In this document: piece by piece, positions 20,037 to 33,216 of the stretch
Layout: every line of letters starts with the position of its first letter
How positions within the stretch are numbered: position 1 is the first letter of the stretch
DNA from: Microcella flavibacter
GTDB lineage: Bacteria > Actinomycetota > Actinomycetes > Actinomycetales > Microbacteriaceae
NCBI RefSeq assembly: GCF_012530535.1
Contig: NZ_CP051299.1
Coordinates: forward strand, 2,046,001-2,110,000
Length of the DNA stretch: 64,000 nt
Reading direction: 5' to 3'
Notes under the pieces: generated by a model
What the model was told of the DNA's origin: nothing
Databases searched by the model: none
Seen by the model: only the letters and a program-made list of their open reading frames with translations
Position numbers and translations under genes: made by a program

Positions 20037-21343
20037 CCGCGCCGGCGCGCACCGCCCCGCCGGTCGGCCGCGGGGCCGCCCGCCGCGCCGCCGCGGAGTC
20101 GATCGTCACCCCCACCCTCGGCCGCAGTCTGCGCCGCAGCGTCTTCTGGGTCGTCGCGGTCCTCGCCCTGATCGTTCTCGGGCTCGGCATGATGGCGCTC
20201 ACGGGCGCGACCGCCGAGGCCGACCGCTTCGGCGCCGACGAGGCGGCCCCCGCCGGCTCGCGCGCCCTCGTCGAGGTGCTGCGCGACCAGGGCGTCGACG
20301 TCGTCGTGCGCGACTCGCTCGACGGCGCGCTCGACGCCGTCGACGATCCGGCGGCGACGACGATCCTCGCCGCCGATCCGCTCGGCCTCGTCGACCCCGC
20401 CGCCTGGGCCCGCCTCGACGGCGCGGCCGCCCGCCTCGTCCTCGTCGAGCCCGGCCCGGCCGCGCTCGAGGCGCTGGCCCCCGACGTGTTCCCGGTCGAC
20501 CTCGTCGACGGCGCGCGCGAGGCGGGCTGCGCCGAGGAGCTCGCGGAGCGCTCCGGCACCGTGGAGGGCACGGGTGCCGGGTACGACAGCGTCGCCGGCG
20601 CCGCCGCGGTCTGCTTCGACGGCGAGGGCGGCGCGATGCTCGTCACCGTGCCTGCCGCCGGCGGCGATGCGCCGGACGACGCCGTGGTGAGCGTGCTCGG
20701 CGGCGCGACGCTGCTGCAGAACGACTCCGTCGCGCGGCAGGGCAACGCGGCCCTCGCGCTCGGGCTGCTCGGTGAGCATCCCCGCCTCGTCTGGTGGGTC
20801 GGCACCGCCGCCGACGCCGATCCGGGCGTCTCGACGATCGCCGAGCTCACGCCCGGCTGGGTGAACCCGCTCGCCTGGCTCGCCCTCACGGTCGGGCTCG
20901 CCGCCGCCGTCTGGCGCGGGCGCCGCCTCGGCCCGGTCGTCATCGAGAACCTGCCCGTGGTCGTGCGCACGACCGAGACGATGGAGGGCCGCGCGCGCCT
21001 CTACGCCCGGGCCGGCGCCCGTCTGCGCGCCCTCGACGCGCTGCGCCTCGGCACTCTGCGCCGCCTCGGCGAGAGCCTCGGACTCGGCCCCGCCGCGGGC
21101 ATCGACGAGATCATCGCGTCGATCACCGCCGCCACCGGGCGGCCGCGGGATGCCCTGCGCACGCTGCTCGTCGACCGCGAGCCCGAGACCGACCGCGAGC
21201 TCGTCGACCTCTCCGACGCCCTCGCCGCGCTCGAGGCCGAGGTGCACCGCCGCGTGGGCCTCGACGGCGCCGCCCCCGGATCCGCCGCCCCGCCCTCGAG
21301 CGGCACGACCGACCCCGACCCGACCAGGAGAATGGACCGATGA
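20033..21343 (+). CDS. DUF4350-domain membrane protein
   Basis: This 436-residue protein has one membrane helix near the N-terminus (about 36-60), an extracytoplasmic DUF4350 domain (GSRALVEVLRDQGVDVVVRDSL, TTILAADPLGLVD, LVLVEPGP) with a glutamine-amidotransferase-like fold, and a second helix (about 285-305, WVNPLAWLALTVGLAAAVW) before a cytoplasmic tail. Two cysteines (in AGCAEEL and AVCFDGE) may pair outside the membrane. It overlaps both neighbours by 4 bp. Its function is not established beyond association with MoxR ATPases. Confidence 0.85.
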   Translation: MTAPARTAPPVGRGAARRAAAESIVTPTLGRSLRRSVFWVVAVLALIVLGLGMMALTGATAEADRFGADEAAPAGSRALVEVLRDQGVDVVVRDSLDGALDAVDDPAATTILAADPLGLVDPAAWARLDGAAARLVLVEPGPAALEALAPDVFPVDLVDGAREAGCAEELAERSGTVEGTGAGYDSVAGAAAVCFDGEGGAMLVTVPAAGGDAPDDAVVSVLGGATLLQNDSVARQGNAALALGLLGEHPRLVWWVGTAADADPGVSTIAELTPGWVNPLAWLALTVGLAAAVWRGRRLGPVVIENLPVVVRTTETMEGRARLYARAGARLRALDALRLGTLRRLGESLGLGPAAGIDEIIASITAATGRPRDALRTLLVDREPETDRELVDLSDALAALEAEVHRRVGLDGAAPGSAAPPSSGTTDPDPTRRMDR

Positions 21344-22296
21344 CGGATACCGAGCTGCGAGCATCCTTCGCCCGTGTGCGCACCGAGGTGGGCAAGGCCG
21401 TGGTGGCGCAGGACGCCGCCGTGAGCGGGCTCATCGTGGCCCTGCTGGCCGGCGGCCACGTGCTGCTGGAGGGCGTGCCGGGGGTGGCGAAGACCCTGCT
21501 CGTGCGCTCGCTCAGCCAGTCGCTGAGCCTGCGCACGACCCGCGTGCAGTTCACGCCCGACCTCATGCCGGGCGACGTCACCGGCTCGGTCGTCTACGAC
21601 GCCAAGGCCGGCGACTTCGAGTTCCGCGCCGGGCCGGTGTTCACGAACATACTGCTCGCCGACGAGATCAACCGCACACCGCCGAAGACGCAGTCCTCGC
21701 TGCTCGAGGCGATGGAGGAGCGCCAGGTCAGCGTCGACGGCACCACGCACGCGCTGCCGCACCCCTTCATGGTCGCCGCGACGCAGAACCCCGTCGAGTA
21801 CGAGGGCACGTACCAGCTGCCCGAGGCGCAGCTCGACCGGTTCCTGCTCAAGCTCGTGCTCGACCTGCCCGCGCGCGACGACGAGGTCGAGGTGCTGCAG
21901 CGGCACGCCGACGGCTTCAACCCGCGCGACCTCGGCGGCGCCGGCGTGACCGCGGTGCTCGGCGCCGACGACATCACGGCCGCCCGCGCGGCCGTCGCCC
22001 GCGTCGGCGCGACGCCCGAGGTGCTCGGCTACGTCGTCGACCTCGCCCGCGCCACCCGGCAGAGCCCGAGCGTCAAGCTCGGCGTCAGCCCCCGCGGCAC
22101 CACCGCGCTGCTCGCCGCCGCGAAGGCCTGGGCCTGGCTCTCGGGCGCCGAGGCGATCACGCCCGACCACGTGCAGGCGATGCTGCTGCCCGTCTGGCGC
22201 CACCGCATCGCCCTGCGGCCCGAGGCGGAGCTCGAGGGCGTCTCGGCCGACACGATTCTCCGATCCATCGTCCAGCAGGTGCAGGTGCCGCTGTAG
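21340..22296 (+). CDS. moxR: MoxR-family AAA+ ATPase
   Basis: This 318-residue AAA+ protein has Walker A GVPGVAKT (45-52), the Walker B block ILLADEINR, sensor 1 in VAATQNPVEYEG, and the lid helices. MoxR ATPases act as chaperones that mature or remodel partner proteins, usually with a von Willebrand-like partner encoded beside them; here that partner is the DUF58 protein 2 bp downstream. The start is in an ATGA overlap with the DUF4350 gene and has an AGGAGAATG region just upstream. Confidence 0.95.
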   Translation: MTDTELRASFARVRTEVGKAVVAQDAAVSGLIVALLAGGHVLLEGVPGVAKTLLVRSLSQSLSLRTTRVQFTPDLMPGDVTGSVVYDAKAGDFEFRAGPVFTNILLADEINRTPPKTQSSLLEAMEERQVSVDGTTHALPHPFMVAATQNPVEYEGTYQLPEAQLDRFLLKLVLDLPARDDEVEVLQRHADGFNPRDLGGAGVTAVLGADDITAARAAVARVGATPEVLGYVVDLARATRQSPSVKLGVSPRGTTALLAAAKAWAWLSGAEAITPDHVQAMLLPVWRHRIALRPEAELEGVSADTILRSIVQQVQVPL

Positions 22297-22298
22297 CC

Positions 22299-23612
22299 AT
22301 GGCCGTCACCGGGTGGTTCGTCGCGCTCGTCGCCCTCGGCGCCGTGCCGATCGTGCTGCTCGCGAACGGATGGGCGTACCTCGGCTGGGTCGGGTTCTGC
22401 CTGCTGCTCGCCGCGCTCGACCTCGCGCTCGCGGCCTCGCCGCGCAGGGTCGCGCTCGAGCGCGAGACGGCCGAGCGGGTCCGGCTCACCGACTCGGCGC
22501 CGGCGACGCTGCTCGTCACCAATACGGGGCGGCGGATGCTGCGGGGCGTGGTGCGCGACGCCTGGGAGCCCTCGGCCGGGGCATCCCCCACCCGTCAGCC
22601 TCTGCGCGTGCCCCCCGGCGAGCGCCGGGCGCTGCGGATGACGCTCACGCCCTGGCGTCGGGGCGAGCGCCGCACCGCCCTCGTCACCATCCGGTCGATC
22701 GGGCCGCTGCGGCTCGCCGCGCGCCAGGCGAGCATGCGCGCGCCGGGCGTCATCCGCGTGCTGCCGGAGTTCGCCTCGCGCCGGCACCTGCCCTCGCGGC
22801 TCGCCCGGCTGCGCGAGCTCGACGGCCGCACCGCGCTCATGGTGCGCGGCCAGGGCACCGAGTTCGACTCGCTGCGCGAGTACGTGCGCGGCGACGACGT
22901 GCGCTCGATCGACTGGCGGGCGACCGCTCGCCGCACGGCCGGCCCCGGCAGCGCCGCCGCGCTCATGGTGCGCACCTGGCGGCCCGAGCGCGATCGCCGC
23001 GTCGTCGTCATCGTCGACTCCGGCCGCACGGCCGCCGCGCGTATCGCCGATGAGACCCGCATCGACACCGCCTTCGAGTCGACCCTGCTGCTCGCGGCCC
23101 TCGCCGACCGCGCCGGCGACCGCGTCGACGCCGCCGTCTTCGACCGGCGCGTGCGCGCGCGCGTGCAGGGCGCTCGCGGCGCCGACCTGCTCGCGAAGCT
23201 CACCGACGCGATGGCGCCCATCGACCCCGAGCTGCTCGAGACCGACTGGAGCGCCGTGCCCGCCCTCGTGCGCTCGATGTCGTCGCAGCGCTCGCTCGTC
23301 GTCATCGCCACCCCGCTCGAGTCGCCCGGCGCGACCCGCTCGCTGCTGGCGATGCTGCCCCAGCTGACGCGGAAGCACCTCGTGCTCATCGCCTCCGTCA
23401 CCGACCCCGCGCTGGCCGAGGCGGCCGCCGAGCGCGGTGATCGAGCATCCGTCTACCGCGCCGCCTCGGCCGAGCGCGCCCTGCTGGATGCTCAGCGCGT
23501 CGCCGCCGCCGTGCGCCGTCTCGGCGGCGACGTCGTCAGCGCTCCCCCGCTCGAGCTGCCGCCCGCCGTCGCCGACCGCTACCTCGCGTACAAGGCGGCC
23601 GGGCGGCTGTAG
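22299..23612 (+). CDS. DUF58-domain protein (vWA-like partner of MoxR)
   Basis: This 437-residue protein has two N-terminal membrane helices (about 4-45), a beta-rich region and the DUF58 core GTEFDSLREYVRGDDVRSIDWRATARR, followed by a von Willebrand A-like domain. The first metal-site motif reads IVDSGRT, a departure from the canonical DxSxS. DUF58 proteins are the usual MoxR partners. It starts 2 bp after the moxR stop and ends at the shared terminator with katA. Confidence 0.9.
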   Translation: MAVTGWFVALVALGAVPIVLLANGWAYLGWVGFCLLLAALDLALAASPRRVALERETAERVRLTDSAPATLLVTNTGRRMLRGVVRDAWEPSAGASPTRQPLRVPPGERRALRMTLTPWRRGERRTALVTIRSIGPLRLAARQASMRAPGVIRVLPEFASRRHLPSRLARLRELDGRTALMVRGQGTEFDSLREYVRGDDVRSIDWRATARRTAGPGSAAALMVRTWRPERDRRVVVIVDSGRTAAARIADETRIDTAFESTLLLAALADRAGDRVDAAVFDRRVRARVQGARGADLLAKLTDAMAPIDPELLETDWSAVPALVRSMSSQRSLVVIATPLESPGATRSLLAMLPQLTRKHLVLIASVTDPALAEAAAERGDRASVYRAASAERALLDAQRVAAAVRRLGGDVVSAPPLELPPAVADRYLAYKAAGRL

Positions 23613-23645
23613 CGCCGGGGCCGTCGGGCCGCGCGCCGCACGCGA

Positions 23646-23677
23646 ACGGGCCGCCCTCCCGGAGGAGGACGGCCCGT
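23646..23677. terminator. Hairpin terminator between DUF58 gene and katA
   Basis: ACGGGCCGCCCTCC pairs with AGGAGGACGGCCCGT with one mismatch around a short loop. It lies between the two convergent stop codons and can end transcription from both sides. Confidence 0.7.
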
Positions 23678-23696
23678 ATCGGCGGTGCGGAGGGCG

Positions 23697-25190
23697 CTAC
23701 TTCGCCGCGGTGGGCGGCGGCACGAGCGTCGATTGCGGTTCGGCGATGGGCGGAAGGCCCGCCTCGACGCGCGCGCCGAGGGTCTCGTCGATGTTCTTCC
23801 AGTACTGGATGACCCGCTCGCGCAGCTCGGGGATGGTGACGCCCGAGACGTGCCCGACGATGTTGCCGACGAGCCGCTCGCGCTGCGCGTCGTCCATGAC
23901 CTCGTTCACGAGCGTGCGGGGCTGCACGAAGTCGTCGTCCTCGGCGTGCAGGGTGACGGCGGTGCGCACGAGCTCGCCGTCCTGCTCCCAGCCGCGGTCG
24001 GGGCCGTGGGCGGCCTCGTCGGCGTGGGGTCCGCCGAACGAGTTCGGGGCGTACACCGGCTGCGAGGCGGGCGGGAAGGTGTAATTCATCGCGCCCTCCT
24101 TCGAGTAGTGGTTCGCCTCGTTCTTCGGGGCGTTCACCGGCAGCTGGTTGTGGTTCGTGCCGACGCGGTAGCGGTGGGCATCCGCGTAGCTGAAGATGCG
24201 CGCCTGCAGCATGCGGTCGGGGCTCGCCGCGATGCCGGGGACGAAGTTCGACGGTGCGAACGCGGCCTGCTCGATCTGCGCGAAGAAGTTCTCCGGGTTG
24301 CGGTCGAGCGTCAGGCGGCCGACCGGGATGAGCGGGTAGTCGCTCTTCGGCCATACCTTCGTGAGGTCGAAGGGGTTGAAGCGGTACGTCTTCGCCTCCT
24401 CGTAGGGCATGACCTGCACCGAGAGACCCCAGGTGGGGTAGTCGCCCTTCTCGATCGCCTCGAACAGGTCGCGGCGGTGGAAGTCAGCGTCCTCGCCGGC
24501 GATCTGGTCGGCTTGGCTCTGCGTCAGGGTCTCGTGGCCCTGGTTGGTGCGGAAGTGGTACTTCACCCAGAAGCGCTCGCCCGCGGCGTTGATCCACTGG
24601 TAGGTGTGCGAGCCGAAGCCGTCCATGTGGCGCCACGACGTCGGCACGCCGCGGTCGCCCATCAGCCAGGTCACCTGGTGGGCGCTCTCGGGCTGGTGCG
24701 TCCAGAAGTCCCACTGCATGTTGTGGTCGCGCAGGCCCGAGCCCGGAAGGCGCTTCTGCGAGCGGATGAAGTCGGGGAACTTGATGCCGTCCTTGATGAA
24801 GAAGACGGGGGTGTTGTTGCCGACGAGGTCGTAGTTGCCCTCTGAGGTGTAGAACTTCAGCGCGAAGCCGCGGGGGTCGCGCCAGGTGTCGGGGCTGCCC
24901 TGCTCGCCGGCGACCGAGCTGAAGCGCAGCAGCGTCTCGGTGGTGGTGCCGGGCTGGAACAGCGCCGCACGGGTGTACTGCGACACGTCGTGCGTGGTCT
25001 CGAAGGTGCCGAAGGCGCCGCCGCCCTTGGCGTGCACGACGCGCTCCGGAACGCGCTCGCGGTTGAACTGGGCGAGCTTCTCGACCAGGTAGTGGTCGGT
25101 CAGCACGATCGAGCCGTCGGTGCCGACGGTCTGCGAGTGCTGGTCGCTGGCGACCGGGGCTCCGCTGGTGGTGGTCGTGTGATTCGTCAC
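23697..25190 (-). CDS. katA: Monofunctional heme catalase
   Basis: This 497-residue clade-3-size catalase converts hydrogen peroxide to water and oxygen in the cytoplasm. The distal heme-pocket residues are present: His53 in [12 protein letters not shown] and Asn125 or Asn126 in LVGNNTPVF. The proximal heme ligand Tyr lies in [14 protein letters not shown]. The start is the GTG at 25190, which overlaps the fur stop codon in GTGA; an AGGAG lies 10 bp upstream inside fur. Coupled fur-katA genes indicate peroxide- or iron-controlled expression. Confidence 0.96.
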   Translation of the reverse strand: MTNHTTTTSGAPVASDQHSQTVGTDGSIVLTDHYLVEKLAQFNRERVPERVVHAKGGGAFGTFETTHDVSQYTRAALFQPGTTTETLLRFSSVAGEQGSPDTWRDPRGFALKFYTSEGNYDLVGNNTPVFFIKDGIKFPDFIRSQKRLPGSGLRDHNMQWDFWTHQPESAHQVTWLMGDRGVPTSWRHMDGFGSHTYQWINAAGERFWVKYHFRTNQGHETLTQSQADQIAGEDADFHRRDLFEAIEKGDYPTWGLSVQVMPYEEAKTYRFNPFDLTKVWPKSDYPLIPVGRLTLDRNPENFFAQIEQAAFAPSNFVPGIAASPDRMLQARIFSYADAHRYRVGTNHNQLPVNAPKNEANHYSKEGAMNYTFPPASQPVYAPNSFGGPHADEAAHGPDRGWEQDGELVRTAVTLHAEDDDFVQPRTLVNEVMDDAQRERLVGNIVGHVSGVTIPELRERVIQYWKNIDETLGARVEAGLPPIAEPQSTLVPPPTAAK

Positions 25191-25630
25191 GCGGGAGGTG
25201 CTCCTTCGGTATTGCGGTGGGCACGGCATCCGGGGCACAGGCCCCAGAAGGTGACTTCGGCGGTCTGGATCTCGAATCCGCCGGAGTCGGACGGCGTCAG
25301 GCACGGCGAGTGCCCGACGACGCAGTCGATGTCGGCGACGGCACCGCACGCGGTGCACACCGCGTGATGGTGGTTGTCGCCGATGCGCCGCTCGTAGCGC
25401 GCCGCGGAGCGGGCCGGCTCGATCCGGCGCAGCAGCCCGCCCTGCGTGAGATCGCCGAGCACGTTGTGCACGGCCTGCAGGGTGAGGCGGTGGCCGGCGG
25501 CGTCGAGGGCCCGGTGGATGCTCTCCGCATCGCTGTGCGGCATGGCCTCGAGCACCTCGAGCACGGCGAGGCGCCCGGCGGTGATCCGCAGGCCGGCGCC
25601 GCGCAGCAGGGGCTCGAGGTCGGAGGGCAT
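25187..25630 (-). CDS. furA: Fur-family metalloregulator (FurA/PerR-like)
   Basis: This 147-residue Fur protein has the winged-helix domain ([63 protein letters not shown]) and a dimerisation domain with HHHAVC, CTAC and CPGC. The two CxxC pairs form the structural zinc site. The position directly before catalase, in a 4-bp overlap, matches mycobacterial furA-katG and points to a peroxide-sensing repressor of katA. A promoter TTGACT-17-TAGGGT ends 6 bp before the ATG, so the mRNA is probably leaderless. Confidence 0.9.
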   Translation of the reverse strand: MPSDLEPLLRGAGLRITAGRLAVLEVLEAMPHSDAESIHRALDAAGHRLTLQAVHNVLGDLTQGGLLRRIEPARSAARYERRIGDNHHHAVCTACGAVADIDCVVGHSPCLTPSDSGGFEIQTAEVTFWGLCPGCRAHRNTEGAPPA

Positions 25631-25636
25631 GAGCCG

Positions 25637-25665
25637 ACCCTATCGGCTTATCGTGAACCAGTCAA
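25637..25665 (-). promoter_or_regulatory. fur-katA promoter, leaderless type, with repeated CGATA
   Basis: On the minus strand TTGACT (25660-25665) and TAGGGT (25637-25642) are 17 bp apart and preceded by a run of seven T. The predicted transcription start falls at or next to the ATG of fur at 25630. Between and over the -10 lies the direct repeat CGATAAGC-CGATAGG, a candidate Fur binding site. Confidence 0.65.
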
Positions 25666-25717
25666 AAAAACGAACGAATCGCGGAGAGCATCCCTCACCC
25701 CGAACGATGCGCGGGCG

Positions 25718-26713
25718 TCAGTCGCCGACGACGACGCGGGCGCCTCTGCTCAGCGGGTCCATGTCGCCGTTCTCGCCCTCGCGGCGGGCCCGGCCGCCGA
25801 CGATCCACTGCACCCACACGAACCAGGCGAGCGCGAGAGTGCCGATGCCGATGCGGATCACGTCGGGCCAGTCCTGCCGCGTCACGAATCCCTCGACGAG
25901 ACCGCTCACGCCGAGGCCGACCACGAGGCCGCCGATGACGGCGAAGAGCGCCCGGCCGTCCTCGGCGAGGGCCTGCAGGCGGGTGCGCGCGCCCGGCGCG
26001 ACCCACGCCCAGAAGATCATGAGGCCCGCGGCAGCCGCGACGAAGATGCTGTACAGCTCGAGCTGACCGTGCGGGAGGATGTTGAGGAAGAAGACGTCGA
26101 GCCGGCCGAACTCGGCCATGATCGCGGCGCTCTGGCCGACGGCCTGCGCGTTCTGGACGACGACGACCGGCACCCAGAAGCCGACGATGCCGAAGGCGAC
26201 GCACTGCGCGGCGATGAACGCGTTGTTCACCCACACCTGGCCGGCGAAGGCGGCCTCGGGCGATTCTGAGTAGTAGTTCACGAACTCCTGCTCGGCGTAC
26301 TGGCGCAGCATCTCGTAGTCGCCGAGCGAGGCGATGAGCCCGGGCGTCGTCCCGATCCAGACCGCCGTGGCCGTGGCGATGATCGCGAAGACCGCGGCGA
26401 CCGCGAGCGTTAGGTAGCGGATGCGGTGGAGCGCGGCGGGCACCTCGCGGGTCGCGTAGCGGCTCAGCTGGGCGAGCGGCTCGGCGCCCGCACCGGTGAA
26501 CCGCAGTCGTGCGCGCGACAGGTGCAGCGACAGGCGCTCGGAGGCGGGGACGGCGCCGGCGGCCGTCGTGATCGCCGAGAGCTGGGTCGCCCCGGCCTGG
26601 TAGTGCTCGATGAGCTCGTCGGCCTCCCGGCCGTCGAACCGGCGCTGGCGGGCAAGGGCCTGCAGCCGCTCCCATTCGGCGGCGTGTGCGGGGGAGTAGG
26701 CGTCGAGATCCAT
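25718..26713 (-). CDS. SpoIIM-family (stage II sporulation M-like) membrane protein
   Basis: This 331-residue protein has a cytoplasmic helical N-terminus (MDLDAYSPAHAAEWERLQALAR) and about six membrane segments with the conserved YSESPEAAFAGQVWVNNAFIAAQC and FFLNILPHGQLELYSIFVA blocks of the DUF95/SpoIIM family. In spore formers SpoIIM aids engulfment, but in non-sporulating actinobacteria the family sits beside RDD and MoxR genes with unknown function. The ATG at 26713 is chosen: the extra upstream codons would overlap the divergent RDD gene. Confidence 0.88.
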   Translation of the reverse strand: MDLDAYSPAHAAEWERLQALARQRRFDGREADELIEHYQAGATQLSAITTAAGAVPASERLSLHLSRARLRFTGAGAEPLAQLSRYATREVPAALHRIRYLTLAVAAVFAIIATATAVWIGTTPGLIASLGDYEMLRQYAEQEFVNYYSESPEAAFAGQVWVNNAFIAAQCVAFGIVGFWVPVVVVQNAQAVGQSAAIMAEFGRLDVFFLNILPHGQLELYSIFVAAAAGLMIFWAWVAPGARTRLQALAEDGRALFAVIGGLVVGLGVSGLVEGFVTRQDWPDVIRIGIGTLALAWFVWVQWIVGGRARREGENGDMDPLSRGARVVVGD

Positions 26714-26729
26714 CTGTTTAGATACTGTC
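26714..26729. promoter_or_regulatory. 16-bp divergent gap with overlapping -10-like boxes
   Basis: The whole space between the SpoIIM and RDD start codons is 16 bp and holds no ribosome binding site on either side. TTTAGATACTGT on plus and ACAGTATCTAAA on minus both contain TANNNT-like hexamers about 6-7 bp before the ATG, the spacing expected for leaderless mRNAs. The -35 regions would lie inside the opposite genes. Confidence 0.5.
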
Positions 26730-27590
26730 ATGTCCACGCCGGGAAGCCCCGCCCCGTCCCTCAGCGAGCACGACGCCGATCGTGAGCTGCTCACCGGCGA
26801 GGCGGTAGCGCTCGACCTGCGCGCGACGAACGTCGTGCTGCGCGGTGCCGGGGCGCTCATCGACACGCTCGTCTACGTCGGCGGCACGTTGCTGCTGGCA
26901 TGGCTGCTCATCACGCTCGCCGAGGCGGTGAGCCTGCCCGAGAACCTCTTCGCCGCGGTCGCGATCGTCACCGCCATCCTCGGCCTCGTCATCGTGCCCG
27001 CGGTGGTCGAGACCGCGACGCAGGGCCGCTCGCTCGGCCGTCTCGCGCTCGGCGACCGCATCGTGCGGGATGACGGCGGCGCGATCTCCTTCCGGCACGC
27101 CTTCATCCGCTCATCCGTCGGGCTGTTCGAGATCGTGCTGACCTTCGGCGGGCTCGCCGTCGTCGTCGCGATGCTCAACCCCCGCGCGAAGCGCCTCGGC
27201 GATCTGCTCGCCGGCACCTACAGCCAGTACGAGCGCGTGCCGGCCCCGATGGATGCCCGATTCGGGATGCCCGTCGAGCTCACCGAGTGGGCGGCCACCG
27301 CCGACGTCGCGCGTCTGCCCGATCCGCTGGCCCGTCGCATCGCGCAGTTCCTCGCGCAGGCCTCCGGCCACACGCCCGCGACTCGGGAGCGGCTCGCGCA
27401 GCAGCTGGCCTCCGACAGCCTTCCCTACGTCTCGCCGGTGCCCGCCGTCGCGCCCGAGCTGCTGCTCGCCGGCGTCGCCGTGCTGCGGCGGGAGCGCGAG
27501 TCGCGCGCCCTCGAGCTGGAGCGGGCTCGCCTCGAGCAGCTGCAGCCCACGCTCGCCGCGCGGCCGCACGGGTTCCCCGAGCGCGGCTGA
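26730..27590 (+). CDS. RDD-family membrane protein
   Basis: This 286-residue protein starts with a soluble N-terminus and the RDD domain: an R in LDLRATNVVLRGAGALIDTLVY, a D pair in that stretch and later LGDLLAGTYSQYERV. It has three membrane segments (about 38-60, 66-90 and 128-152) and a C-terminal cytoplasmic helical region (about 185-286). RDD proteins are small, poorly understood transporters. It belongs to the MoxR-DUF58-SpoIIM-RDD set. Confidence 0.88.
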   Translation: MSTPGSPAPSLSEHDADRELLTGEAVALDLRATNVVLRGAGALIDTLVYVGGTLLLAWLLITLAEAVSLPENLFAAVAIVTAILGLVIVPAVVETATQGRSLGRLALGDRIVRDDGGAISFRHAFIRSSVGLFEIVLTFGGLAVVVAMLNPRAKRLGDLLAGTYSQYERVPAPMDARFGMPVELTEWAATADVARLPDPLARRIAQFLAQASGHTPATRERLAQQLASDSLPYVSPVPAVAPELLLAGVAVLRRERESRALELERARLEQLQPTLAARPHGFPERG

Positions 27591-27715
27591 GCGGGTCTCC
27601 CGCCCGCCGGGCACCCCGCTCCCCCTAGTCTGCCCGCCGCACCGCCGCCGCTCGTCCGCCGCCCACGGCGTCGACGGGAAGCCGCGCCGCCACCCTCGTG
27701 CCCGGAGACGACGAA

Positions 27716-27738
27716 AGGCCGCCCCACCGGGACGGCCT
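27716..27738 (-). terminator. Second rrn terminator hairpin
   Basis: Minus strand AGGCCGTCCC pairs with GGGGCGGCCT (one G-U) and is followed by TTTCGTCG. It lies 30 bp beyond the first rrn hairpin and likely backs it up. Confidence 0.6.
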
Positions 27739-27767
27739 CATGAATCGTGCGGAACGTGCGTTAACGA

Positions 27768-27799
27768 GTGATGGCCACCCATTCCTGGGTGGCCATCAC
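27768..27799 (-). terminator. rrn operon terminator
   Basis: A perfect 14-bp stem (GTGATGGCCACCCA, 27768-27781, with 27786-27799) closes a 4-nt loop 11 bp after the 5S rRNA 3' end on the minus strand. Confidence 0.8.
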
Positions 27800-27809
27800 A
27801 CGAAATGAA

Positions 27810-27928
27810 GTCCGGCGGTGTCCTACTCTCCCACGAGGTCCCCCTCGCAGTACCATCGGCGCAGAAGGTCTTAGCTTCCGGGTTCGGAATGTGACCGGGC
27901 GTTTCCCCTTCGCTATGGCCGCCGAAAC
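27810..27928 (-). rRNA. rrf: 5S ribosomal RNA
   Basis: The 119-nt minus-strand sequence begins GTTTCGGCGGCCATAGCG and ends GACACCGCCGGAC, whose ends pair as helix I. The internal CCGAACCCGGAAGCTAAG block is the conserved 5S loop region. It is the last gene of the rrn operon. Confidence 0.95.
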
Positions 27929-28001
27929 ACTATTGATTTCTCAATCAAGAGCGCAACGAGCAACACTGAAGTGTTGTGTGCGCAGTTCTCGACCGTAAAT
28001 C

Positions 28002-28026
28002 GAGAACCACAAAGTGGACGCGAGCA
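28002..28026 (-). other. 23S processing stem, 3' arm
   Basis: This 25-nt stretch just downstream of the 23S 3' end is complementary, with two mismatches, to 31311-31335 just upstream of the 23S 5' end. In the precursor they form the long RNase III-type stem that loops out the 23S. A local hairpin (27985-28007, GTTCTCGA/TCGAGAAC) competes with part of it. Confidence 0.75.
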
Positions 28027-28063
28027 GCAAACTCATTCCCCCACACGAGGTGGGGAGGTTGTT

Positions 28064-31175
<3,112 letters not shown>

Positions 31176-31310
31176 TACATGAGTTTGAATCGATCGGCAG
31201 CGTCCACTCACACCTTGCGGCATGCGCGTCTGCTGCGACCAATGATCTATATCTCTTTCGAGATGTTTGATCTATAGATCCGAAAGTCTTGACGACCTTC
31301 AGTTCTAAGA

Positions 31311-31335
31311 TGCTCGCGTCCACTGTGTAGTTCTC
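31311..31335 (-). other. 23S processing stem, 5' arm
   Basis: Complementary to 28002-28026 over 25 nt with two mismatches, across the whole 23S gene. In transcript sense it opens GAGAACTACACAGTGG, the conserved actinobacterial spacer element that also resembles the leader motif before 16S. Confidence 0.75.
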
Positions 31336-31484
31336 AACATACGGTCGGTACCGCCCCTGCCCGACGACGCAGCCCCCTGTTACAGAAGCTGCGTGCTTTC
31401 TAGTCGGCCAGACCACGGTCCGAGGAATCGATACCCGCACCCCCTCCCTGTGGAGAGCTGTACGAGGCCCGGTCCCTCAGGACC

Positions 31485-31497
31485 CAACAGCGTGCAC
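31485..31497 (-). other. 16S processing stem, 3' arm
   Basis: This 13-nt stretch (transcript GTGCACGCTGTTG) is perfectly complementary to 33403-33415 upstream of the 16S gene. The two arms enclose the 16S in the precursor. Confidence 0.7.
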
Positions 31498-31687
31498 GGT
31501 GCAGGCTCCCGCCGGCTCTTCTTCCATCCCCCTCTGCAAGAGAAGAGGAGTACTAGAGCGCCGACGCTCACCCGCACCCAAAGTCAATGTTCCACCCATG
31601 AGCTACCAGCTGAGAACATGCGTCTCAGATCTGGCTTCTGACCCCACCCCACCACCGCCTGATGGCGGCAAGAGGGGGGTAGATGCT

Positions 31688-33216
<1,529 letters not shown>

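Noticed and set aside
31600-31625. tRNA-like D-arm (CTCAGCTGGTAG) in the 16S-23S spacer
   Set aside because: Only 12 nt match; no anticodon arm, T-arm or acceptor can be drawn around it, so it is not a tRNA gene and at most a remnant.
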